DNA of 64,000 nt from Haloquadratum walsbyi J07HQW1 (GTDB taxonomy: Archaea; Halobacteriota; Halobacteria; Halobacteriales; Haloferacaceae). The notes under the pieces were generated by a model. It was not told where the DNA came from, searched no databases, and was given only the letters and a program-made list of their open reading frames with translations. Both the position numbers and the translations under genes were made by a program. Positions 8,889 through 16,831 of the stretch are shown here, one piece after another (positions within the stretch are counted from its first letter, which is position 1; each line of letters opens with the position of its first letter). The stretch spans positions 2,229,501 to 2,293,500 of the forward strand of contig KE356560.1 in the NCBI GenBank assembly GCA_000415965.1, read 5' to 3'.

Positions 8889-9467
8889 ATGATACAGAAT
8901 ATCGCCGGTAATGTCCGCGCATTTACTTCGAACGTATTCCTCGTTACGGGAGAAACAACTGCGCTCATCGATGCAGGATCGAACTTCGATGTTATTGCTC
9001 GGATACAAGAACACACTGAGCAGATTGATCGCCTCTATCTCACGCATACACATGTTGATCATATCGAGAATGTCCCATCAGTTCGTGACGCATTTAGTAT
9101 TGAAACGTGGGGTTATGACACGACACACGACGTTGTTGACCATGCAATCCAAGATGAGGAATTAGTCCCGATTGGCGATGAGACGTATATGACGCTTCAC
9201 ACGCCAGGACACAAACCTGATCATCTGTGCTTCTATGCCGCTGATATCGGTATTTGCTTTGGTGGTGACCTCATCTTCGCTAACGGGAGCTTTGGACGGA
9301 CTGATCTTGAGGGAGGGGATCGAAAAACACTGATTCAAAGCATCGATCGCTTAAGTGACGTGGTCACTGATGATCTCACCACGATTTATGTTGGACATGG
9401 TCCAGCAATCACATCGGATCCACAGGAAGAAATCAATCTGGCCGCACAGGCTGCCCGACTGTCATAA
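8889..9467 (+). CDS. MBL-fold metallo-hydrolase
   Basis: A 192-residue metallo-beta-lactamase-fold hydrolase. The zinc ligands are visible: THTHVDHI (H53, H55, D57, H58), TPGH (H108), GGDLIF (D127) and GHGP (H170). The size and the short single domain resemble glyoxalase II-like or YcbL-type hydrolases, but the substrate cannot be inferred. The gene is monocistronic, convergent with the following minus-strand gene. A TATA-like box about 60 nt upstream suggests a short leader. Confidence 0.85.
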   Translation: MIQNIAGNVRAFTSNVFLVTGETTALIDAGSNFDVIARIQEHTEQIDRLYLTHTHVDHIENVPSVRDAFSIETWGYDTTHDVVDHAIQDEELVPIGDETYMTLHTPGHKPDHLCFYAADIGICFGGDLIFANGSFGRTDLEGGDRKTLIQSIDRLSDVVTDDLTTIYVGHGPAITSDPQEEINLAAQAARLS

Positions 9468-9545
9468 CTCACCGTCAGATTTGTTCGCACCAAGGCGGTT
9501 GATATATGACCTACAACTCAGTATGCAATATTTCGACCCGACGTG

Positions 9546-9848
9546 TTATGCATCTGCGTTATCGGGGACAGATGCTGTTTGTGTTTCACGCCTGAGCCCA
9601 AAATAACCTGGTTCATCACCAACAGGGTCGTTGATTACAAGCTCATCAGCATGCGCCATGAGCCATGGAATCGTCCATGCGACGACGCGTTCTTCGGTCT
9701 CAGATGGCAGATCGGCGCCTGGGTCTAATCCTTGTAAAAGACGGGCTATCTCATCGACCGTATACATCAATTCAGCGTCCAGTATCTCTGCGGGTTTATA
9801 TAATTGATATGGATACAGTGTTTCAAATGCATCCTTTGGTCTGGGCAT
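9546..9848 (-). CDS. conserved haloarchaeal protein (DUF5827-like)
   Basis: About 100 residues when started at ATG 9848 (MPRPKDAFETLYPYQLY); an upstream in-frame ATG at 9896 would add 16 residues. It is acidic and soluble with no transmembrane segment. It contains WTIPWLMAHADEL and ends in a disordered tail. I recall this family as haloarchaeal DUF5827, but the function is unknown and the assignment is from memory. The codon use and acidic composition support a real gene. Confidence 0.75.
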   Translation of the reverse strand: MPRPKDAFETLYPYQLYKPAEILDAELMYTVDEIARLLQGLDPGADLPSETEERVVAWTIPWLMAHADELVINDPVGDEPGYFGLRRETQTASVPDNADA

Positions 9849-9924
9849 ATAGATACTTACGCCTGAATTAACGTGAATGCCTGGGGTGATGCGCACAGTC
9901 GTTTTGTGATGAGAGTACTCTTAC

Positions 9925-10068
9925 GATACCAGTCGGTTCAATCTGAGCTTTCTCTCCGAACCCACATTTAGACTCAATTCACCTGAACCTGACCTGGAAC
10001 GCCTGTGTGCGCGTTCCGCTTCACATTCGAAAGAGAAAATCAAATTCCCAACAACTGATACACACAGA
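9925..10068 (-). repeat. D-family dispersed repeat, copy B
   Basis: On the minus strand it reads CAGTTGTTGGGAATTTGATT, then GCGGAACGCGCACACAGG, CGTTCCAGGTCAG and GTGGGTTCGGAGAGAAA. These match copies at 6580, 10635, 14641 and 23530. Translation gives KRNAHTGVPGQ, comparable with QRNAHTGVPVEF in the 23.5-kb copy. Confidence 0.65.
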
Positions 10069-10237
10069 GAATACTGAGTTTTTTTCTCAGTTCAGTCGCT
10101 CTTGCTTACCGCTGATATGAGCGCTTCATACGGAGAGACAACTGAGGATAAAAAACCAAGACTTGAGCTGAGAGAATAATTATCCTCCTTCGAGTGACGA
10201 TACAGCGACAAGTGCATACCTGAATCGTCACCCACAT

Positions 10238-10290
10238 ACCCGGCACCGGCACCGGCACCGGCACCGGCACCGGCAGCGACACCCGCACCC
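10238..10290. repeat. hexanucleotide microsatellite, noncoding
   Basis: At least five consecutive GGCACC units followed by degenerate units, between copy B of the D repeat and a small zinc-finger gene. No coding frame uses it convincingly. Confidence 0.8.
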
Positions 10291-10375
10291 GTAGTCGTTT
10301 ATTCCCGCGGGCACAATCATATGATAGATATGATGAACTCTCTAACTCGGAGAGTTTGCAACAAAACAGAAAATA

Positions 10376-10531
10376 ATGACTGACTCACCCTCAATCATTG
10401 ATGACTATATTGGATATTATGAATGTCGATGCGGCAAAGGGTTCTTGAGTGAAACAGATGCTCGAAACCATATCCAACAATGTTCAGCAATGCCACATGT
10501 CGGCACGAATCAAAGGCAGTGTGATGAGTGA
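10376..10531 (+). CDS. small zinc-finger-like protein, 51 residues
   Basis: An ATG at 10376 opens a 51-codon frame ending in TGA at 10529-10531. It reads MTDSPSIIDDYIGYYECRCG, then KGFLSETDARNHIQQC. The pattern Cys-x-Cys ... His-x4-Cys resembles a single C2H2/C2HC-type finger. Haloarchaea encode many such one-domain zinc microproteins, some regulatory. It lies between D-repeat copies B and C. I do not know a specific function; the finger pattern and acidic N-terminus favour a real gene. Confidence 0.6.
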   Translation: MTDSPSIIDDYIGYYECRCGKGFLSETDARNHIQQCSAMPHVGTNQRQCDE

Positions 10532-10536
10532 AATAA

Positions 10537-10610
10537 CAGTGAACTACCCCACCCTACTCGCTCACCCTGACGGGCTTGCTACTTGAGGAAGGGGTTCCGC
10601 CCTTGATTTG
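10537..10610 (+). mobile_element. IS200/IS605-type terminal sequence fragment
   Basis: TGAACTACCCCACCCTACTC followed by a short GC-rich imperfect hairpin. The same TGAACTACCCAC...CTACTCACTCACC lead is found on the minus strand at 53062-53095, next to the tnpB element. Only the end is left. Confidence 0.45.
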
Positions 10611-10634
10611 AGATCACAGAGAGATTTCTTCACG

Positions 10635-10745
10635 GTTATTGATACTGTGATTTCTGTCTCCGAAGCGGAACACGCACACGACCGGCTCAAGGTAAACTGA
10701 GTGTGGGTTCGGAAAAAACACTGGTCATCTTACCAACGACTGTTA
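10635..10745 (+). repeat. D-family dispersed repeat, copy C
   Basis: Shares CTGTCTCCGAAGCGGAAC, CACGCACAC and GTGTGGGTTCGG with the other D copies and ends near AACACTGGTCATCTTACC, like copy E. It is shortened in the middle. The remaining bases up to the sod gene (10746-10877) hold nothing I can support. Confidence 0.55.
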
Positions 10746-10877
10746 CACACATCACGTCTACGGATGTCTTTCCGATGTACAGATATGACACTTATGATTG
10801 TATAAGTTCACAAAAAATACAGGATGTTGTTTGACGACGGGATCCAGCTTCAGCTTCCGCTTCAGTATAGCCGCGAC

Positions 10878-11477
10878 TTATTCGAAGAGCTCGACGGCTT
10901 GTGCGTACCGTTGGCTTGGCTCTTCCCAGTCAACAACCTCAAAGAATGCATCAACGAAATCACCGCGAGCTGGACCATAATCATGGTAATATGAATGTTC
11001 CCAGACGTCCAATGAGAGGATTGGGTGGGCACCCCAGAAAGCACCTTCGTCATGATTATCGACGACAATATTCCGTAGTTGGTTTGAGAATGAATCGTAC
11101 ACTAAGAGTGCCCAACCGCTCGCATCGCCTGCAGCGGCTTCAAATTCACCCCTCCAGGCGTCATATGACCCGAAGTCTTCCTCAATTCGGTCTCCAAGGT
11201 CACCCGTCGGCTCGTCGCCACCCTCTGGTGACATACATTGCCAGAACAGGTCATGGAGGAGATGACCGGAACTGTTGTGCGTAACATCGCGAATGGCACC
11301 TGCAGACGATGAGAAGTCGTGTGAGTCACGGTTCTCCTCAAGTTCCGCCTCGGCGTCATTCCATCCATTGACATACCCTTGTTGATGGGTATCGTGATGC
11401 CACGTCAGTACCTGTTCGGACAACTGTGGTTCGAGCGCATCGTATTCGTATGGTAGTGGGTCAAGTTCGTAGCTCAT
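10878..11477 (-). CDS. sod: superoxide dismutase (Mn/Fe family)
   Basis: A 199-residue Mn/Fe superoxide dismutase that disproportionates superoxide in the cytoplasm. The four metal ligands can be placed at H27 (in WHHDTH), H75 (GHLLHDLFW), D157 and H161 (LDVWEHSYYHDY). The protein begins MSYELDPLPYEYDALEP, as expected for the family. Length and motifs are complete. A GGAGG Shine-Dalgarno-like box 11 nt before the ATG, and a TATA-like box about 40 nt upstream, indicate a short-leadered transcript, unlike many neighbours. Confidence 0.95.
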   Translation of the reverse strand: MSYELDPLPYEYDALEPQLSEQVLTWHHDTHQQGYVNGWNDAEAELEENRDSHDFSSSAGAIRDVTHNSSGHLLHDLFWQCMSPEGGDEPTGDLGDRIEEDFGSYDAWRGEFEAAAGDASGWALLVYDSFSNQLRNIVVDNHDEGAFWGAHPILSLDVWEHSYYHDYGPARGDFVDAFFEVVDWEEPSQRYAQAVELFE

Positions 11478-11487
11478 AATGAATCTG

Positions 11488-11526
11488 CCTCCATTACATA
11501 TTGTGTGGCGGTTCGGGTTAAATCTT
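11488..11526 (-). promoter_or_regulatory. sod Shine-Dalgarno site and TATA-like box
   Basis: On the minus strand GGAGG (11488-11492) lies 11 nt before ATG 11477. GATTTAACC lies at about 11518-11526, roughly 27 nt before the expected transcript start near 11494. Confidence 0.5.
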
Positions 11527-11643
11527 GAGAGGGACGTGTTAACATGCTGCTAATGAATGGTATCTCATTTCAAATAGATGATGACTATACGACCAGCAGT
11601 TGTCCCGAACAGCGTTTTTGATGCTCGGGCATCTTATGCCATT

Positions 11644-12072
11644 ATGAGCGACAACGAAGCGAATGAAGAAGCATCTCCGGGAGCAGATGATTTGCGAGAT
11701 CGGAATGTCCATGGTGAACCGCTCCAGCCGTGTGGACGGGACCCTGAGACGGGGTATCTGAGAGACGGGCATTGTCGAAATCTCCGTCGAGACCCCGGTC
11801 GACACGAAGTCTGTGCGGTACTCACACAGGAATTTCTTGAATATAGTAAAGCACAGGGAAATGACCTCACCACGCCACGTCCGTCATTGAATTTCCCTGG
11901 ACTTACTCCCGGTGATCGATGGTGTCTGTGCGTTCCTCGATGGGCTGAAGCACATGAAGCAGACTGCGCACCCCCCGTTGTCTTGGATGCAACGAGTGAG
12001 GCTGTTATCGATGATATTCCACTCTCAACGCTCGAATCATACGCTGCTGAAGAATGGGGCGACCTGCCATGA
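11644..12072 (+). CDS. DUF2237 family protein
   Basis: A 142-residue protein of a family conserved in bacteria and haloarchaea with no established function. The hallmarks are NVHGEPLQPCGRDPETGYLR, VCAVLTQEFLEYSKAQGNDL and PGLTPGDRWCLCVPRWAEA with several conserved cysteines, suggesting redox or metal binding. I start at ATG 11644 (MSDNEANEEA); an upstream frame to 11578 adds non-family residues. The gene is monocistronic and divergent from sod. The C-terminus is acidic and extended beyond the core. Confidence 0.85.
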   Translation: MSDNEANEEASPGADDLRDRNVHGEPLQPCGRDPETGYLRDGHCRNLRRDPGRHEVCAVLTQEFLEYSKAQGNDLTTPRPSLNFPGLTPGDRWCLCVPRWAEAHEADCAPPVVLDATSEAVIDDIPLSTLESYAAEEWGDLP

Positions 12073-12184
12073 GAGATGATGAGAAATATCGATAATCCTC
12101 GTCAGCAGATTTCAATCCCGCATGACGGCATATTCAGCATAGCGACTGACTGAGTACTGAGCATGCACTAGCAATCAACATGCT

Positions 12185-12215
12185 CGTACTCACGAGTATG
12201 AGTATGAGTATGTGT
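12185..12215. repeat. short GAGTAT hexanucleotide repeat
   Basis: Three to four GAGTAT-like units between DUF2237 and the photolyase gene, both of which end towards this spot. Noncoding. Confidence 0.6.
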
Positions 12216-12244
12216 GAGGTATCGAATCAGTATTGGGTTTGATT

Positions 12245-13681
12245 TTATGCATCACCACGGGCAGTCTCAAACATCTCAAGCGCTTTTTCACGTTGCTCGC
12301 TATGATCGACAATCGGTGCAGGGTAATCCGTCTCAAGACGTGCTCGGTCGGTTGGTGAAAGCTCATGCCACTCGTGGATTGTCTCAGCAGGAACCCCTTT
12401 TAGTTCCGGCACGTGCTGTTTGATATACTCTGCATCGGGATCATATCGCTCACCCTGGGTCATTGGATTGAAGATCCGGAAGTATGGTTGAGCGTCTGTG
12501 CCGGTTGAGGCCGCCCACTGCCATCCACCATTATTGTTTGCAATGTTATGATCAGCAAGATACTGACGAAAGTGACCGTATCCCTCGCGCCAGTCGATAA
12601 GGAGATCCTTTGTTAAGAATGATGCAACAATCATTCGAAGTCGGTTATGCATATATGCTTCAGATTTTAATTGCCGCATGCCAGCATCAACAATCGGATA
12701 TCCTGTCTTCCCGTCTTTCCACGCCTGTAGTGCTGCTGGGTCATCACGCCATTGTATATCGTTCTCGTATGATTTGTAGTTTTCAGTGACGACTTCTGGG
12801 TTGAAATACAGCACATGTGTATAAAACTCTCGCCAGGCGAGTTGTGATTGGAATTCTTCGACTGAGTCAGCCTCGACATCAGTTATCCCATCAGCGTCTG
12901 CGGCAGCAACAGTAGCAGCATACACATCACGGACACCAATAGTGCCAGATGATAAGTCCGCAGAGAGCCGTGAAACCGCATCACGAGATGGATAGTCGCG
13001 ATCATCATCGTATCGGTAGATCCCATCAGCACAAAATTCTGATAATCGACTCCGAGCCGCTTTCGTTCCCGCTGGTTGAATATCTGCGATTGGCTCCTCA
13101 AACCCGAGTGAATCGATCGTCGGCAGAGGGTCTCCTGCTGCGTTATCAGGCACGAATACACCAGCATCTGGGGCATCAATCGGGGTCCCTTTCTCTCGGT
13201 CACGCCATTTCTTCCAGAAGTACGTATAAACTGAGTATGGCTCACCCTTGTTTGTCGTAATTGACCCCGGTTCAAAGAAGATCGAATCGCGAACCGAAGA
13301 ATATGCAATATCGCGTTCTGTGAGTGCATCCGCCACTTGTTGGTCTCGGGATTGGGCAAACCCTGAGTACTCACGACCCCACACGACTCGATCAACATCA
13401 TATGTGGTTGCAAGTTCGGGAAGGATTGATGTAGGGTCGCCACGAGCAATCAGAAGGTCAGAATCACGATTACGGTACCACGAGCGCAGTTCAGCTATTG
13501 AGTCGAGCATGTACCGAACGCGTGCATTCCCATCATGATCAAGCGCATCGTCATCGAAAATAAATACAGGGATGATTCCATCCTCATCAGGTGCTAACTC
13601 AGTTGATACAGCACTTGCAGCCTCAGCAAGTCCCCGATTGTCGACACCACGGAGATCACTTCGGTGCCAATAAAGTTGCAT
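12245..13681 (-). CDS. phr: deoxyribodipyrimidine photolyase
   Basis: A 478-residue light-dependent DNA repair flavoprotein that splits cyclobutane pyrimidine dimers. The N-terminal antenna domain begins MQLYWHRSDLRGVDNRGL. The C-terminal FAD domain shows LAWREFYTHVLYFNPEV, WKDGKTGYPIVDAGMRQL, NRLRMIVASFLTKDLLIDW and NNGGWQWAASTGTDAQPYF, all diagnostic of class I photolyases. I start at ATG 13681, which leaves a 25-nt gap after the pterin kinase gene; the longer frame would overlap it. Location behind a pterin gene fits a folate-type antenna pigment, but that is an inference. Confidence 0.95.
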   Translation of the reverse strand: MQLYWHRSDLRGVDNRGLAEAASAVSTELAPDEDGIIPVFIFDDDALDHDGNARVRYMLDSIAELRSWYRNRDSDLLIARGDPTSILPELATTYDVDRVVWGREYSGFAQSRDQQVADALTERDIAYSSVRDSIFFEPGSITTNKGEPYSVYTYFWKKWRDREKGTPIDAPDAGVFVPDNAAGDPLPTIDSLGFEEPIADIQPAGTKAARSRLSEFCADGIYRYDDDRDYPSRDAVSRLSADLSSGTIGVRDVYAATVAAADADGITDVEADSVEEFQSQLAWREFYTHVLYFNPEVVTENYKSYENDIQWRDDPAALQAWKDGKTGYPIVDAGMRQLKSEAYMHNRLRMIVASFLTKDLLIDWREGYGHFRQYLADHNIANNNGGWQWAASTGTDAQPYFRIFNPMTQGERYDPDAEYIKQHVPELKGVPAETIHEWHELSPTDRARLETDYPAPIVDHSEQREKALEMFETARGDA

Positions 13682-13706
13682 ATCAATGCAACGGACGACA
13701 GCGGAT

Positions 13707-14441
13707 TCAACGTGTCGGTATTGGAATTGGATCAATCGACTCTCGACGGTCATCTAATAACGCGAATTTCTCACCACGACGACGCTCAAGCAGTTCAAGT
13801 AATCGCTCAGCCCAGACGAGTTTTGCTGCTTTGTGTGTGCTCACGCTCTTATCATCGAAGTTCCAGCCGACAAACTGGAGTGATTCTGCATGTAATGCAT
13901 CAGCAAGGAATGCCGCTCGGTCACCGTCGGTGAATCCACCGGGATTATTGACTCTATTGGTTGGTGCTGCTTGTGTTGTTGGGAACACAGCATTTGCAGT
14001 GAATGTTGGCACCAACTCACGGATTGCGTCGATATTATCGCCATGTGCGTGCACAGCAACCGGAGTTCCCTCGTGGGTCAATGCTCGAGCGGTAGCTGGA
14101 TTCTTATCGAGGTCAGTTACCATTAGATCAACATCGTAACCCGCTGTGCGAATCGTGTCTGCAGCGGTCGAAGCAGCAATAATACGATCTGCGTCTGCGA
14201 CATTCTCGACTGTCTCATCGAGACAGGGTGCTGCGCCAACGATTGCGACGGTCTCACCGCTAAATTTCAATTGATCGAATGAATGTGATGATGATGACGA
14301 TGATGACGATGAGTCTGTTACTGTTGCAAGGATGTCTCGAGCCTGTTGGTCTGCTGTCCGGTCATATCCGAAGGCAGCGAGGATAGACTCATAGATAGGC
14401 TCCCATCTTTCGAACGATAATCCGAGATCTACAGTGGACAT
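13707..14441 (-). CDS. mptE: 6-hydroxymethylpterin diphosphokinase MptE-like protein
   Basis: About 244 residues of the DUF115/MptE family, which in archaea replaces FolK by pyrophosphorylating 6-hydroxymethyl-dihydropterin before dihydropteroate synthase. Recognisable are VAIVGAAPCLDETV, IIAASTAADTI, DLMVTDLDKNPA, HAHGDNIDAI and VNNPGGFTDGDRAAFLA. A run of nine serines near residue 49 is encoded by a trinucleotide repeat and is probably disordered. The start is ATG 14441 (MSTVDLGLSF). It precedes phr closely and follows folP on the same strand after a repeat-filled gap, so pterin genes cluster here. Confidence 0.88.
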   Translation of the reverse strand: MSTVDLGLSFERWEPIYESILAAFGYDRTADQQARDILATVTDSSSSSSSSSHSFDQLKFSGETVAIVGAAPCLDETVENVADADRIIAASTAADTIRTAGYDVDLMVTDLDKNPATARALTHEGTPVAVHAHGDNIDAIRELVPTFTANAVFPTTQAAPTNRVNNPGGFTDGDRAAFLADALHAESLQFVGWNFDDKSVSTHKAAKLVWAERLLELLERRRGEKFALLDDRRESIDPIPIPTR

Positions 14442-14449
14442 TGGTCTCA

Positions 14450-14640
14450 AATTGAGCTACCCACGCTAAAACCGTGGGTCTTCGCTTCGCAGTTGAATAA
14501 AAAATATGGACTAGAGTGGCAATAAGTACCCCTACCCAACTGCCCCTCCAGTACCCGATAGAATGATTTCCATCGCCGTGGCATAAGTTTTCTCGTACAG
14601 TACAGCAGTGGTCGCTGCATTGTACGCGGGTATTGTGCCG
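14450..14640 (+). mobile_element. IS1341-type terminal hairpin and unassigned sequence
   Basis: TGAGCTACCCACGCTAAAAC followed by CGTGGGTCTTCGC forms the CCCACG/CGTGGG hairpin typical of haloarchaeal TnpB-element ends. Nothing recognisable follows until the D repeat at 14641. Confidence 0.45.
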
Positions 14641-14790
14641 CGATAACAGTTGGTGGGACTGTGAGTGTCAATAGTCGAATATACAGCGGAACGCGCAGCC
14701 GGACGTTCCAGATGAACTGAGTCTGCGTGTGCTCAAAGAGAAACACTGCTCGGAGTGCCACCGACTGATACTGACTGCCATTGTCACTGC
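14641..14790 (+). repeat. D-family dispersed repeat, copy D
   Basis: The best-preserved coding potential of the family. From about 14672 one frame reads SNIQRNAQPDVPDELSLRVL followed by KEKHCSECHRLILT and ends at a TAA near 14808. It aligns with copy A through GATAACAG, GTGGGACTGTGAGTGT, CGGAACGCGC and GGAGTGCCACCGA. It lies just beyond the 3' end of folP. Confidence 0.65.
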
Positions 14791-14795
14791 CGGAA

Positions 14796-16016
14796 TCATC
14801 CTGACTGAGTAATCTGCTGTGTGATACTCGTGAGTATCTCTGTTAAGACTGCGTCATCAACTGCAGTGGCGACCGTGTGCAATGCATCAGGCGTTCCAGT
14901 GAGAAAGACGGCAGACGATACAGAACCAAGGTCGCTGTCTGGGTCAGGGTGGTCGAATCCAGTTGGTCCAGCCGCGGTGACGACAATCGCATCTGAATCT
15001 ACAGTAGCGGTGCTGAGTGTGGAAATTGCGGATTGTGAGAGACCGTCAATTTCGAAGGTATGAATCACTGATGTATCGGTAATTCTCTCAGTATTGTCAA
15101 CACCGATTCGATCCAAATGACGAGTTGCTTCCATTGATGTTCTCACATCAAGTTCTTCAGCAGTGACACGGGAGCCATCATCAGTGGTGAATTGATAATG
15201 GGCACGATCAGGTGTGAACGTATCTCCAATCAGTGCTGCATCGCGTGTTTCTGCGACATCATGCGTTCGAATGACGTGCGCGCCACGTTCAACCGCCATT
15301 GAGGTAGCTGCTAATGATACCGACAGTGCCTCTTCGGTTGAGCGATCAGCAATAGAGCGAAGAAAGTTCTTCCGGTTGATAGAGACAAGAATGGGTCGAC
15401 CGAATCCGCGAAATTCACGAAGCCGTCGAAAGGTCTCACGGTCGTCTGCGAGCGTTTTCTCTTCAGACCACCCTCCGAAGGCGGGATCGATGATGGTTTT
15501 ATCAGTGAATCCATTTTGCGTGAGCGCCTCATAGATTTCATCAACATCCGCAATCGCTCCCGGTCGCGTCAAATCAGGAGGCGATGCCATCTTCCCGACG
15601 GCGACATCGTGCTCTGAGCAGACCTGTGGCATCTTTGGGTCAGCAAACCCACAGATATCATTCACCATATCGAAGCCGCGGGAAAGCGCTGCGTCCGCAA
15701 CCTCATGATATCGGGTTTCGATCGAGAACACGGCATCGCCAGAAACACTCTGTATTGCCTCAACAGCGGTATCGAGTCGAGTGAGTTCCTGTTCAGCAGA
15801 AAGAACGTCGAATCGTTTATTCGCAGACTCAAGTCCGACATCGACAATATCAGCACCCTCATCAATTAATTCAGTATCAACGTAGGTGGCTGCTGCATCT
15901 GGTTCATCAAAGACACTTGGATCATATGGCGACTCCTCAGAGACATTGAGAACACCCATGATTCGTGGAGGAGACTCGTCACCAATCGATAATCCAGCCG
16001 CATCGACTGATCGCAT
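14796..16016 (-). CDS. folP: dihydropteroate synthase
   Basis: About 406 residues. The TIM-barrel core joins pterin diphosphate to p-aminobenzoate to make dihydropteroate. Visible are RIMGVLNVSEESPYDPSVF (normal MGVxNVTPDSF region), GADIVDVGLESANKR, MVNDICGFADP, IIDPAFGGWSEEKT, PILVSINRKNFLRSI and GAHVIRTHDVAETRDA. About 130 residues after the barrel form an extension not found in bacterial FolP. I chose ATG 16016 (MRSVDAAGLSIGD); a GTG at 16040 would add eight residues. With mptE, thyA and folA nearby it forms a folate neighbourhood. Confidence 0.92.
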   Translation of the reverse strand: MRSVDAAGLSIGDESPPRIMGVLNVSEESPYDPSVFDEPDAAATYVDTELIDEGADIVDVGLESANKRFDVLSAEQELTRLDTAVEAIQSVSGDAVFSIETRYHEVADAALSRGFDMVNDICGFADPKMPQVCSEHDVAVGKMASPPDLTRPGAIADVDEIYEALTQNGFTDKTIIDPAFGGWSEEKTLADDRETFRRLREFRGFGRPILVSINRKNFLRSIADRSTEEALSVSLAATSMAVERGAHVIRTHDVAETRDAALIGDTFTPDRAHYQFTTDDGSRVTAEELDVRTSMEATRHLDRIGVDNTERITDTSVIHTFEIDGLSQSAISTLSTATVDSDAIVVTAAGPTGFDHPDPDSDLGSVSSAVFLTGTPDALHTVATAVDDAVLTEILTSITQQITQSG

Positions 16017-16206
16017 ACATATATCTCGAATGGTAGCCACATATCAGTTGTTATGATATCGGCAACACCACAGAGGATGTCAGTAGATGCTGTCTCCAGT
16101 CTTCCCCGGGCTCGTGAATGCGGATACATATCAATTATATTGTATGTTATACCATCGAGATAGAGACAGTATGTCGATTCGATCTCTCCCGAGATGATTG
16201 ACGCTG

Positions 16207-16214
16207 TTTTTATC
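16207..16214 (+). promoter_or_regulatory. TATA-like box for the 16.2-kb gene
   Basis: TTTTTATC, 24-31 nt before ATG 16238, consistent with a leaderless start. Confidence 0.5.
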
Positions 16215-16237
16215 TGTGGGTGCATTAGGCGTATTTG

Positions 16238-16822
16238 ATGGCCAAGGTCAGTATCGGACTCCGAGGGTGGCGATTTGAGGAGTCGGAGATATTCACCGAG
16301 GAAGGTGAATTCCGACCACTTGATGAGATTCCTGATGACACGCGACAACGACTTGTTCGGTTAACATATCTCCACGGTGAACCATGTATGGCGTGTCATT
16401 GTATCTATGGTGATGAAGAGAAACATCGATGCAAGGAAGCGACAATTGTCTATGGTGAGCCCATGGCAGAGGTTCTTTTGTGTAACGAACACGAGGCTGA
16501 TTTTCTTTATTGGTTCCGCGAGCGCGACGGTGCAGACACTGCTGGAACAGACAGTGTACAAACGGGTTTCAGGAAATGGTTTACGAATGGAAATCGGTCC
16601 CCCGATGACTACGGTGGGCTTGAACATGTTGCGACGGACCCAGACTCACTTCCGTCACCACCGGATGCTGATGAGTTAACCCGAAGATTAAATCAAGAGT
16701 ATGACGGAAAGCGAAAACGGATTGACCTTCGGACCGGTGAAATCTCATGGATTAATGGGAGCGACGAGACAATCGATGAAGGGTCTCCGCTTGATATCAC
16801 CCGTGAATATCCAACGACATAG
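16238..16822 (+). CDS. conserved haloarchaeal protein with Cys/His cluster
   Basis: A 194-residue soluble protein. After a beta-rich N-terminus (MAKVSIGLRGWRFEESEIF) comes a putative metal site CMACHCIYGDEEKHRC, then VLLCNEHEADFLYWFRER, so at least five cysteines and three histidines lie within about 50 residues. The acidic C-terminal half is probably flexible. I do not recognise a named function. The TATA-like box 24-31 nt upstream supports ATG 16238. The RNA methyltransferase gene starts 9 nt downstream, so the two are likely co-transcribed and this protein may act on RNA, but that is only context. Confidence 0.75.
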   Translation: MAKVSIGLRGWRFEESEIFTEEGEFRPLDEIPDDTRQRLVRLTYLHGEPCMACHCIYGDEEKHRCKEATIVYGEPMAEVLLCNEHEADFLYWFRERDGADTAGTDSVQTGFRKWFTNGNRSPDDYGGLEHVATDPDSLPSPPDADELTRRLNQEYDGKRKRIDLRTGEISWINGSDETIDEGSPLDITREYPTT

Positions 16823-16831
16823 GCTGTGTTA

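Noticed and set aside
10238-10290. Regularly spaced short repeats as a possible CRISPR array
   Set aside because: The units are contiguous six-base repeats with no spacers of 30-40 nt; no cas genes or true repeat-spacer pattern is present anywhere in the window.
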